From contig JALGQZ010000017.1 of assembly GCA_023105745.1 (NCBI GenBank), forward strand, positions 1,212,001 to 1,276,000: a stretch of 64,000 bases of DNA. Direction: 5' to 3'. The notes below the pieces were generated by a model, which ran no database searches, was not told where the DNA came from, and was given only the letters and a program-made list of their open reading frames with translations. Each line of letters opens with the position of its first letter. The first letter of the stretch is position 1. This stretch comes from Austropuccinia psidii. Lineage: Eukaryota; Basidiomycota; Pucciniomycetes; Pucciniales; Sphaerophragmiaceae. The position numbers and the translations under genes are program-made. This document shows, one piece after another, positions 20,049-30,565 of the stretch.

Positions 20049-23000
20049 ATGACAACCCGGCCCTATTCCTCAATGCGTATATGCATGTGTCAACACTGCT
20101 CAACTCAAACACACTCTTCCCCTGAGGGTGATAGGCAAGGAGTTGCCTTCACACCTTTCCAATATAAACAGCACATTAAAAATCTCAAATCAACCATTGC
20201 ACCCAAATCTCTTCCAAACATCCCTACTTCTGCATTGGGATCTGGGTGCCCACAAATTCTATTGGATCAAATCTTCCCAGCTGATTATTCACGTTTGACC
20301 CAAAGCACTTTCCCAACTCCAGCGGGTCTCAATTCAACTGCACAGAAACCATATAGTGGCAGTCAAACCCTTCCCCCACAAGACCTAGGAATGATAATAT
20401 CTGCCATTCTATCATTAAGGTATAATTTACCCCGCAGGGCTTCACGCATACTCAACCCCGCCCTGAACCTGCTGATCAAGTCCAGTATCTCAAGCTCAGC
20501 TGGTCCCCCTGCTCCTGCATTCCATATACCTCAAGATCTGAGTACCATATTTGAACATCTGCAATTGGAGCCAGTGATTCAAAACTATATATGTTGTCCT
20601 CAATGTTTCTCTCTTAATGGCCTTACTGAATCAGTCACAACTGACCAACCCCACTGTCAACGCCATAATGACCCAAATGATCATGATCCCCCTTGCACAC
20701 AATCATTAGGAAAATTCATCTATTCATCTGAACCCCACACCCAAAACACAACCAACATGAAGCAAAAATTTATACCAACAAAACATTTCATTTATCAACC
20801 ATTCAAAAATTGGCTTGCCAGATTTCTCCAGCGGGCTGGAATTATGGACATTCTGCATCAACATCAACAATCCCAAACTCCCGAAGATTCCCCAAAACGT
20901 GACGTCTGGGATGGATTGGTCTGGAGACACTTCACTGGCACTAGAAATATCCATGATCCCCCATTCATGTCCATTCCTGGTGCATTGGCCTTCTCCATAT
21001 ATGTGGACTGGTTTAATGCACATGGAAAGTCAACCCGGTTGGCTAGCATTGGACCTATCATGCTTATTTGTCTTAATCTCCCCCCAAGCGAAAGATTGAA
21101 GCCCGAGAATGTCTATGTTGCAGGAATCATCCCTGGTCCGAAGGAGCCAACTGCGCTTCAATTGAATTATCTATTAATGCCACTCATCAACGAGCTCAAA
21201 GAGCTATGGCAAGGTTATCATTTTGCACCCACCTCAACAGGTCCTTCAGGATCCTTTATCCGTGTTGCCATCCTCACAGCCATTGCGGATGTGGTTGCCA
21301 TGCGCAAGCTTACTGGATTTATTTCCCATTCAGGAAACCACTTTTGTAATTTTTGCACCATTCACAAAGCTAAAATTGAAGAAATTGGTCCTCAATTTCA
21401 CTACACGCGCTCATACCAAAGTCATAAATCAACCATTGCCAAATGGCTCCGGGCAACCCCACAACAAAGACAAGCAATTTTCTCTGAGTATGGAGTGCGA
21501 TATTCAATTTTGGAAGACCTTCCGTATTGGGATGCAACCAGAATGGTTAATCTTGACATAATGCATAATTTAATACTTGGAATTTTGAAGGATCATGCAA
21601 CTTTCAAATTGTGCATTCCAGAGGCGAAATCAAAAATTTACTTCAGGTCCCGCAGGAAATCCAATGACACCAACAGTTCAGACTCAGATTCCAAGACCTC
21701 CAACAGCTCTCTTGATAAAATCACATTGAGAGAGGCCCGCTCCCTGAGAAGAGACGCAGCAAAAATAATAAATGAGCCACTCCCCACTACTTCCACCCGA
21801 AAAAACTACTTCCCAATGCCCACCCCTAACACAGAACATCCATCTAGTGGTTCTGCGGAGATTCCTTCATTTGATGCCGATTACATCCCCACTTCTGAAA
21901 TACCCTCTGAATTGGATATCACTGCACTGAGTGATCACCAGATCAAGGGTGAGGCTCTTGAGCATCTCCGACAAATCATATCTGAGACCATAATTCCCTC
22001 ATCATGGACAAGAGTTCCCCGCAAAATGGGTTCCCCCTCTCATGGTAGCTTAAAAGCCGCTGAATGGGCTCTCTTATATAAGGTCTATATTCCATTTCTA
22101 ATGCTCAGTCAACAGATGTCATTAGATGCACACCAATCTGCCAACACTCAAAGAAAAATGGGTCAATCAGAAGAACTTGCAAATGAACTAGCCAAGAATA
22201 CATTCCATTTGATTAGTGCTATCAACATTGCCACAAGCTGGACTGTTTCAATAGATGATGCGACTGCATTTGCTGAACATTGGAAAAAATTCCGCCTTTC
22301 CAATCAACACCTGTTCCCAAAACAGAAAAGTAAACCAAATCATCATTTTGCTGATCATATTCCCAAACTCTTCCAACGTTGGGGCCCAGCACAAGCCTCA
22401 GCCACATGGGGTTATGAGCGCTTGATTGGAGTATTTGCAAAGATGCCAACAAATAACAAGATATGTACGTCAATTAATAAGATCAATATATTCACATTGA
22501 TGAAACACCTGAACTGAATAAGACTAACTTTTTGCAACTCTGAATAGATGATATAGATAAAACCTTACTTCAACATATCTGTTGATGTTCCAACCTTTCC
22601 GTTCTCCTGAAATCCCCATCTGTGCCATGTGAAATAAAACAGCTTTTCGAATCACAGCCACCTGCCGTGTTCAATCACCATAAATATAACAAGCCATCCC
22701 GCCATGACCAACAAAATTATGCTTGCCTGGTTGAGTACTTACAGAATTTTCATTCCACAAGGGAAGTAGTTGATTGGATCAGCTTAGACACTACCATGCA
22801 ATCCACAAGTCCTCCCACTTCAAGGATTGTCTCACCTTGGTATTTTCCAGTTTCAAACATTAATATTGGGAACAATATATTTTCAACTGAATCCAAAAAT
22901 ATCAGCAACAGTGTGATATGTTTTCTGAGGGGCAACTCACGACAATTTGGTATTATTGATAGCATTTTCAAAGTCTCTGAGCCATCTAGCATACTGAACA

Positions 23001-23209
23001 ATAACTTTCTGATTTTAAAAACTTTGAAGATTGATGTGAATTTCCTACCAGATTGGCCGTATCTCAATATTTATAAAGCTGTTGGTTTTGATGATGGACA
23101 CTTGATTATATCAGAAGAAGAAATAGAAGGTAACTGTGGATTGTATGATAACAAAGCTCTGTCATGTGGACTGCTTGTAATGATAAAGCCGTTATTTCAT
23201 GATATTTAG
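20049..23209 (+). pseudogene. Tnp2-type transposase (CACTA/Plavaka-like), nearly intact, one in-frame stop
   Basis: ATG at 20049. Exon 1 runs to 22464; a GT-AG intron at 22465-22547 joins in phase to exon 2, 22548-23209, giving 1025 residues interrupted only by TGA at 22583-22585. Landmarks of the tnp2 family: an N-terminal Cys/His cluster (MCQHCSTQTH), a second one in NYICCPQCFSLNG...CQRH, IYVDWFNAHGKSTRLASIG (~318, with a candidate catalytic Asp), LPPSERLKPENVYVAGIIPG, SGNHFCNFCTIHK, and LDIMHNLILGILKDH (~500). The exon junction lies in the conserved GYERLIGVFAKMPTNNK block. The enzyme would cut element ends for cut-and-paste transposition. The TGA follows T and could be a former CGA; a second small intron could also remove it. 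It lies inside the long inverted repeats. Confidence 0.78.
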
Positions 23210-23440
23210 TCTACAAAAATGCAAATCTCTCAGATTCATTAGCAATTTTGCTAGTGAAATAATTGCCTCAAAATTTAGTGACAGAGACATGCCATTGTGA
23301 CAAGCAAAGCCCATTACTTCACATTGCCACAAAGAAGTTACTATTTTGACATTGGGTACAGTGTGAATAAGCCAAGTCCAATGATCAAATGACCCACACA
23401 CTCACCTTTCACAGCATCCAAAATTTCTAACTGCGCCATC
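23210..23440. other. 3' flank of Tnp2
   Basis: Moderately AT-rich, no gene recognised; presumably includes the 3' UTR and terminator of the transposase gene. Confidence 0.35.
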
Positions 23441-23463
23441 ATCATGTTGGAAGCGGAATCGGC

Positions 23464-23735
23464 TTTTGCGTACCCACACCCGCATGTGCACCCGCACACG
23501 CCAATGCACACTCACACCCACCCGCACACGCAAAGCCACCCGCACGTGCCAATGCACACGCAAACCCACCCGCACACGCCAATGCACACGCACACCCACC
23601 CGCACACGCCAATGCACACGCAAACCCACCCGCACACCCCAATGCACACGCAAACGCACCCGCCCCTGCGCATGCACACGCCAATGCACACGCAAACGCA
23701 CCCGCCACCGCGCATGCACACGCACACTTCATGGA
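23464..23735. repeat. GC-rich CA-based minisatellite, ~30-bp unit
   Basis: Alternating phrases CACCCGCACACGCCAATG and CACACGCAAACC repeat about eight times, with TGC-rich variants near the right end. All frames are open through it on both strands (Cys/Ala/Gly-rich, His/Pro/Thr-rich), which is a property of the repeat and not evidence of a gene. It is sharply GC-rich compared with its AT-rich surroundings. Confidence 0.85.
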
Positions 23736-24051
23736 TGACCTGGTGAAGTCAAACCCCCCGCCTACATCAAGACTGGCTGAAGGACCTCTTTGATGTGTGT
23801 GTGTGCAAACAGGCGGGTCTGGTGTAATTTTTAACAATCATCGGACGGTTGTGGGATGATCAGGTGGTGAGGAATCTGAGTTGAAGGCACAGGGGAACCA
23901 ATATTATTGGATGTCACAGGATTTGGTGTAAGACCAGAGTGTGACGTGTGCTCGACGTTCGCTTGATTTTCGCTTGACGTGAGCTCGACTTTTATCCTGC
24001 TTGACGTTTGCTTGATGTGAAGTCAATCGCCGACGATTGACACAAGATTCG
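23736..24051. other. Spacer with short TTGACGT/CTTGA repeats
   Basis: Between about 23940 and 24025 the phrases GCTCGACGTTCGCTTGA, CGCTTGACGTGAGCTCGA and GCTTGACGTTTGCTTGA recur: a short degenerate array of CTTGACGT. No gene seen. Confidence 0.5.
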
Positions 24052-25093
24052 CCCTGGTGTTACTATAGTAATACCTGGTCTAGACCCTTCAAAACACTTC
24101 ATAATGTGTGTAATAGACCTAGAAACCAGTTAAAACTGTTTTGAATAATGATTTTTCAGCTGCAGGGTAGTTTTACCCTCTTGGCAACAGTTAAAACTTC
24201 CCTGATTGATATCAAAGCCTCATCATCAATTGAGTCACAGACCCTGTGACTCAATTCCAGGCCAAAAGTGATGAGCTTTTGCATGGATTTTGACTTCCCA
24301 TGCCTGTCAGCAAGGGTTTTGAGGGTCTGGCTCCCCCTTGGAGCTAGAGTGCCTTTTCCCCCCATAGTTAATCTTTCCAATTTATTTTTTTCTTTAATTC
24401 CTCATCATGTAATACACTTGTAAATTATACATACAATTCAATTGATTTTTAAAGTACACAACTAAAATAATTGATACCTCATATGTAAATTACAGTTCAC
24501 TTATGTAATACATGCGCATATTTTGACATTTCAATTGAAAATACTTCAATTCCTCATAACTTCTAAGCTACACAAGACACCTCAAATTTAACACAAAAAT
24601 TCATGGTTGACACATAATGTGGTAAGAATTAAATTAAGTTTCTGAGGATTTTTAACTTTTTTAAAGAAAATACTAAAAACTTAACTTAAGCTTATTTAGA
24701 GTTGAGTTACAGAAAGTTTACCCAAAGCTGACCCCACATTATTTTTTATGAGGAATCCAATGGTGAAGTAATTTTCTTAAGTTTATTTATTGGATAAAAA
24801 GTTATAATATATTTCATGTAAAACTTTACCAAAAATATTTTAATTTCATTAATTTTATTGAAAATTCATTGTTACTTAATTTTTCCCAGTAAAAATGAAT
24901 TTTCATAATTTTGAAATTTAAGGTAATTTTTATTTTAAACTATCATCAATTTTTTTTTTGTATATGAATTTGTATTTATACTTTCATTTTTAGTTTGATA
25001 ATATAAATAAATTAGCTTTAATTATATTTGTATCTTCCTTTTTTATTTGTGGTCTTTTGGGTATATGAAAATACCCGTAAAGCTCACATAAAC
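24052..25093. repeat. Right copy of ~1.05-kb inverted repeat
   Basis: Begins near GTGTTACTATAGTAAT and reads through CTGTGACTCAATTCCAGGCC, TGCCTGTCAGCAAGG, GGCTCCCCC, an AT-rich middle, GGTCTTTTGGGTATATG and AGCTCACATAAA. Its right border coincides with the point at which the family-A gypsy frame is cut. Confidence 0.85.
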
Positions 25094-28000
25094 TGTCCCT
25101 TTCTGAATTTATTCAGTAGTTCTTCAAGAGGATTTTGGGGAGATATTTGGTATATATCAAGTGAAAATTCCTTTTCCTTGTTGGTACCAATGGTAATGTG
25201 CCTGTTCTTACTATTGTAAATATCTATGCCATACATCATCTGGTAATCCGGTCCCAGCAAAAACCCTTGGATGTGGGCATCATCAGGCACTAAAAACTCT
25301 GGGTTGAGTCTGATATTACGCTTCCTATGGGTTATAATTATTTCTTTAATAATTGTCCCAATGGAAGGCATCTTCCCTGAAGCACTTTTGAAGTTCATTG
25401 CCTTGGTTGGCAGGAGTTGGTTTTCCCAATTTAGGAAGTGGTTGTCCAGATAATATTTTTCCACTATGGAGAATTGTGCCCCACTTTCAATGATCAATGG
25501 ATGTTGAGCATTGTCAATACAAACAGTCATCTTGGTGGCTGTTCCATGTATGTATGCCATTCCTCTAGTTGGTGTGACCAGCAATGTTTGTGCATCTTGT
25601 GTGTGTTTGTCTGAGTTTTTGTTGGCAGTGTCCTGTGGCATGCCTGCTTCCAATTGTATGTCCTGGATTTCTAGTGGGGTTTCCTTTTTGGTATTCCACT
25701 AGTAATTCTTCTCTTGGGTCTTGGTCATCATCAGAATGTTCTCTGATGGCATCACCCATTGAGTCTGATTCCGAATCCTCTGTTGGGGGTTCCTCCTCTG
25801 GGACTTTCTCAATGGCATAGACTTTTTTATTTTCCTTTGGACGGTTGTTGGAATAGTGGTCTGTTAAACCACAGTTGGGACAAGAACCTTTCTTCTTTGC
25901 CACTCCTGCCACCCTTTCTCTGGGTTTGTCTTTAAACTCCACCCTGAAAGGTTGTTTCTCTTTGAAACCACTGCTTTTATATGGGGTGTATTTACTTATA
26001 TGAGTTCTTTTCCTTACATCTTGTAAGGTATTTGCAATGTCATTTAGTGTGCAATTGTGGTTGCATCTGAATTTCACTGCATGCTCTAGTTCTCCTGGAA
26101 TTTTTGTCAGAAGTTTGTGATTCCTCATCTGAATATTTATTTGAGGATCAATGGCTTTAAGTCTTTTAGACTGTCTAAGACACCACTCATATGGATGTTT
26201 ATCCACAGAGTATTTGTCATTTGCAAATGACATGGGCTTTTGCCATATCCAAGTACCATTTCTGTATCTTTGGATTGTGTGACTCTTCCACCATGGCCAG
26301 TTTCTCCTGCCATGGATTTCTTTCATTTCTGTGTACCATATACTAGCATGTCATTTGAATGATGTATTAAGTCTATCAGTGATCCAGTAGTCTGGTATGC
26401 TTGGTACATCAAGGAAGAGTCCATCAATATAATCTATGAGTTCCATATGATCATATTCTCCTGTTCCAAAGAATTTGGGTCAGCTTGAAGCCTCAAGGAG
26501 CTGTTTCAAGGCTTCCTTTTCTGAATAAGAAATATTATCCCCATCCTGGTATTGTGATTGAGATCTTACCTTATTCATAATCATGGCATCTGGTTTGATT
26601 TAATCCTGAGTTAAGGATTATCCATATCATGGCCTTGTGGTTGGGGCTTCATGCTATGGTAGACATTAAACAGTTTGTTTATGTCTTGATCCAGACAATC
26701 CCTGACCCTCTTGATGTGGTGCTTTTCTTCAAAGACTAGATTCAGTCTTTTGTTGGTTTATTCAGAGTCTTTGCTGAATTGAGCATGTCCTTCTTGAAGG
26801 TTTTTAACAACTTTGTCCATGGAGGCTGTCAATATTTTCATCCTCTCATGGCTTGCTTAAAGTTCTGCAAACTGCTCTTGACTTTTCTCAGCCTATTGGG
26901 ACATTTTTAACCACAGTGCATCAATGTTTAGGTTACTCTCAGGTGTGACAACATTATGTTCAATCTCAGTGGGGGTAATATTTCTATTAAAGGGACTACT
27001 GATTCTAGAATTATGTACAACTACTTCTGGTTCTTGTGCACTTCTTTCACAAAATTCAACAGCTTCTGGATCATTGGGTCTTACTCTCTCTTCCTCTTGC
27101 TGAAGGTGGTCTTGTTTTTGCCCTTGTATCCTTGTCTTCTCCTGGAATCTTCCTGGGATTGTCGAGAGCCGTGACTCTTTGCCACTTATCTGTTGGTTTC
27201 TGAATCGTGTGAAGCCACTGGAGAGCTTATTTTGCCTGCTCCTTGTGAGCCTGAAGGAATCTGAGTATGCCCTGTCTGGGCATCTGTTCTTCTATAGCTT
27301 GGATAGTGGCTTGATTCTCCCTCCTCCTGTTTTCTATCACCTCCAGGAGTATTAATTGCCTGGTGGGATTCCAACCTTTGGTGATTACCATAAGGTCTTT
27401 GAAGTCTATCTCTTTGAGACAAATCTTCTGGCAACTTGCTCCAAGTTCTGCCCAGTGGGATGCCAGGTTGAACCTCTTGTTGGCCATGCTCCATTGAAAT
27501 AAATATTTGAGGAGTTGGTGGAGCTGAAGAACTTGACCCATATCTTTCCTGTCCTCTGTTTTGAGGTTCCTGTTTAGTTGGAAAGTGAATAGCAGGGTGG
27601 GTATGATTTGCCTCAATGTCTTTCCATCCACCGCTGTGTCCAAGGTGTCCTCTTCCAGGTCTTCCGGTTCTGAATAAGCCTTCTCTGTCCTCTAGTTGGT
27701 TCCTTTGGAAGCCAAGCTTTCTTAGGTGTAAAGGTGACATATCAGTGTTTGAAAGAAGTCAAAAACTTTATGTTGTTAGGGTATTTACCTTTTACTGTGC
27801 CTTGTACAAATTTGTTGTCTGCTGATTTTGGCAATTTACCTTTAGAGGTTACAACTGGGTTAATTATGGTAATCTTCCCTGTACAAGTGGTTAAGGCTGG
27901 TTTACCTTGTATTGAAGCAGAGTTTCATGGTTTTCTATTCCTCTGAGTGGCAATTGGTGTCCACCTTTTTGCTGTAAACAGGCCTTTACTGTGCCTCTTT

Positions 28001-28097
28001 TGCTTGCCCCTGCTTCCCTCTGGTTCTGAGGGTGTCGCTGGTGTGTTGCCCTGTGACTGGGTCTCAAGTGGTATGTAGTTCTCTTCCACTGAATCAA
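25084..28097 (-). pseudogene. Family-A gypsy gag and protease, decayed
   Basis: The first coding exon runs about 28097-27789; a 68-bp GT-AG intron (27721-27788) leads to the second from 27720. Next comes the capsid-like stretch (DLMVITKGWNP, RFNLASHWAELGA). Several stops and frame changes lie between 27186 and 26330. The 26326-25565 frame holds the matrix/capsid end (PYEWCLRQSKRLKAID) and a zinc knuckle CPNCGLTDHYSNNRP whose final Cys appears replaced by Arg. The 25653-25084 frame is the retropepsin: its active-site phrase reads PLIIESGAQFS, with Glu where DSG/DTG is expected, so it is catalytically dead by inspection. The frame ends at the inverted-repeat junction. Gag packages the element RNA and protease matures the particle. 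Confidence 0.78.
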
Positions 28098-28707
28098 ACA
28101 GGAAAATAGGCCTTAATGTCAGTTACAACTTCTTAAAATGCTGTTTGCATGTCTAAGAATGGCCTCTGGGGTTGTATGTTACTAAAATATGCCCTTGTAT
28201 AATGACAGTGTAATTTAATTAACAATTTCATGTCAGAAATACAGCTTACAGATATCTGGTACACTGTTTGTATGCCAGTATCACACATATTAACTTGTAA
28301 TTAGAAAGTATAATCTGATAAAAAGTGGTATGTAAGAGGGTAATTGAATTAACAATACACCCAACCATGCCTCAACTGTTGGTTTTACAGTAAGAGTTGT
28401 CCTTATTTAATTGAAAAGGATTTTATTGATGGCTTAAAGTGTTTTTATATGTAAAACACACCAAAAATAAGGGTCTTGTGGTGATTAAATTATAATCAAC
28501 CACGCAGCAATATGATTAAAAAATATAAATAATGGTGGTATATGACATATACCACTGTAGAAATATATATAAGATATATATTATATATATTTTTATTAAA
28601 ACAATATTCCTAAAAAAGATGAAAAAATTTATCAGAATAAAGAAAATGAGAGAAAAACTCACTTTTAAGGTCCAAAAAGTTAAAAAAACACAACCAGGCC
28701 ACCAAAA

Positions 28708-29690
28708 TGTCGGGCTGAGTCTATGATAGAGATCAAATAAGGCTATTTACAACTTTAACTATGACTGTGACATGGATAAAGTATTTAAAAATTGTTAGAT
28801 TAAAGATATAAAGGGCTTTACTAATGAAAATTAGTGGTGGTGAGTGCTATTGGAAGCCTTGGGTGCAGCTTTACCTGTTGGGTTACAATAATAAAGACTA
28901 CAATACTATGATTTATAGTATAGCCTGTTTATTTTCCAAGAGTATAATTTTTTTTGAAAGTTTCACTATGTAGGAATTCAAGAGAAGGATGGAGATTCCT
29001 TTTTTGGCAGTGAAAAGGCCTCCTTTTATCCTGAAATGGGGTGAAAAGCCTGCTAGATCTTTTCATGTATAGGAACTGAAGATTTTTCACTCTCAAGTAC
29101 AGGATTGTGGTTTGCACAAAGGCCTGTATAGCCTTTATTGGGCTCAGATGTGGTTTTGAAACCACATCTGGGCAGGTTTCACCAATACAGGGTGAAAATT
29201 TTCATCTGGTGACCACACAGCCTGATTCTGATGTGTATGGCATGTAGAATCCTGTACAGAACCTGTATGGGACCCCAGTATTGAATGAACTATGAGTTAT
29301 TGAGGTAAAAAAGCTTCTTTGTTAGTTTGAAACCTCATAATCATGGCTATGGGATATTATCCCATGGTAAGGCTGTATTGGCCAAACTGTGGGATTTTGA
29401 CCTTAAAACAGCCATAACGTTGTTCGTTTTTGAGATATCAAACTCAATATTGGTTCAGTGTGTAGCCCTGTATGTTCTCTACACAATAGTACCTGATTTG
29501 ATTTGGTTATCATTAAATATGGCAAAGTTATGCCATGTACAACATTTTTGTACATATGTGTTTTTTAGGCAAACAGCTGTATTGGGCTTGTTTGCCTTAT
29601 AACGTTTGTTCTAGATGAGATATGGGGAAATTTATAGCACAATAGCATAGCCCTTATTTTGCTCTTTCCAAAAAGACCCCACTTTAGGTC
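28708..29690 (-). repeat. 5' LTR of gypsy family A copy 1
   Basis: The inner end is ...CGACA followed by TTTTGGTGGCC, giving a TGG-start primer-binding site three bases from the LTR. Its sequence matches the + strand LTR at about 60751-61745 over ~1 kb, including TACATGGCATAACTTTGCC, ATGGGATAATATCCCATA and GCCCAGATGTGGTTTC. The outer boundary is approximate, because copia sequence begins at 29692 and the + copy seems to extend further. Confidence 0.75.
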
Positions 29691-29691
29691 A

Positions 29692-29751
29692 TGCATTCTG
29701 TGGAAATATCAATGGCTGTCTTGTTGTCTGATAGTAAGTGAGGTGTGACGT
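29692..29751 (-). pseudogene. Copia RNase H fragment stranded between gypsy A and gypsy B
   Basis: Sixty bases on the minus strand encode VTPHLLSDNKTAIDISTECM, the conserved RNase H segment of Ty1/copia polyproteins. It is the direct continuation of the copia element that resumes at 42256: removing 29752-42255 and one ACGT gives ...VGN-VTPHLLSD... in one frame. Its other end is cut by the family-A gypsy LTR. Confidence 0.72.
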
Positions 29752-30565
29752 TGTGGGAACTCCTTTTGGTGTGGGATGAAATAAGGCAGTACCTTGAGGG
29801 GGAAATTATTGGTAAGCCTATTTTAAATTTCAGAATTGTCCAATAACCATGGGTGCTAAGGTGTATTAGCTGCCCCTCTAAATAATACTGAATAGTCAGC
29901 CTACAGAGAATCACAAAATAAAATGAGATTTGTGGCTTTAACAGATAGAGAAGACTTATCAGCAGTCTCTTAATCAGACCTATCAATAACACTACAGTAA
30001 AATTTTTATTTGAAACTAAAAATTCTGATAAAATAAAGACTAAGATTTTTTTTTTATTATTTTAATAAAAGTAATTATAATATATATATTTATTTTTTGG
30101 TTTTCTGTTATTTTAATAAAAGTAATAGGAATATTTTTTTTGGGTTTTATGATGATTATAATGATTTTTTTTATATTAATACTAATAATAAGACTACTTG
30201 ATATTCTTCTTTTATATTTTAAATGTTGAGTTTATATCACTACTTCTTTTCTTTTAATAACACTAAGCCACTGAGCAAGGCACTGAGCTTTTACTACAGT
30301 TATACTACTATTCTTCAACAATACTAAGCTACTGAGCAACGCTACTGAGCTTTTACTATGTCAATACTACTATTCTTCAACAATACTAAGCTACTGAGCA
30401 AGGCTACTGAGCTTTTACTACTAAAACACTACTACTATTCTAGATATCCTGCTAGTTCACGGATGGTTGTGATCCTGGATAGTGGGAACTTGTTCCATGA
30501 TGATGGGAAAAATGAGGGAGAGAGGACCTCTATTTATAGCTTTTGGGCCTCCATAGAGCTACTCA
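29752..30565 (-). repeat. 3' LTR of gypsy B, missing its first ~1.2 kb
   Basis: 814 bp that match 40245-41059 almost base for base, including the repeated AAGCTACTGAGCAA phrases. In element orientation it starts at TGAGTAGCTC, whereas the intact 5' LTR begins ~1.2 kb earlier at TGTGGTATTCC. The pol stop codon TGA is formed by its first bases. A deletion therefore joined the end of pol to the middle of the LTR. Confidence 0.82.

Larger units (their letters stand above)
15276..25093 (+). mobile_element. CACTA/Plavaka-like DNA transposon candidate bounded by ~1.05-kb inverted repeats
   Basis: The segments 15276-16327 and 24052-25093 are imperfect inverted copies over about 1 kb. Between them lie a Tnp2-type transposase gene and a divergently transcribed unknown gene, sharing a 959-bp intergenic region. 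A transposase enclosed by inverted repeats is the anatomy of a class II element, and Tnp2 belongs to the CACTA superfamily. The right end lies inside a gypsy polyprotein frame that stops there. Against a simple reading: CACTA termini are usually short and begin CACTA/G, I see no clear target duplication, and the gypsy remainder is not present left of 15276. The alternative is two independent inverted insertions of a ~1-kb repeat around a resident transposase gene. Confidence 0.5.
25084..29690 (-). mobile_element. Ty3/gypsy retrotransposon family A, copy 1, truncated in pol by the inverted-repeat element
   Basis: Minus-strand order: LTR (28708 to about 29690), primer-binding site beside it (TGGTGGCCTGG), leader, gag with a 68-bp intron, a zinc knuckle and a retropepsin; then the frame stops at 25084-25086 where the inverted repeat begins. 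Relatives continue into reverse transcriptase at this point. The same family reappears in + orientation at about 60.3-64 kb. The outer LTR end abuts a scrap of copia sequence at 29692-29751. Confidence 0.82.

Noticed and set aside
23402..23837. Long Cys/Ala/Gly-rich, Val/Arg-rich and His/Pro/Thr-rich open frames on both strands
   Set aside because: All arise from the CA-rich minisatellite; simultaneous openness of most frames argues against a gene.
27186..27740. 184-codon minus-strand frame as a separate protein
   Set aside because: It mixes the second exon of gag in a wrong phase; the conserved capsid-like sequence is in the overlapping frame.
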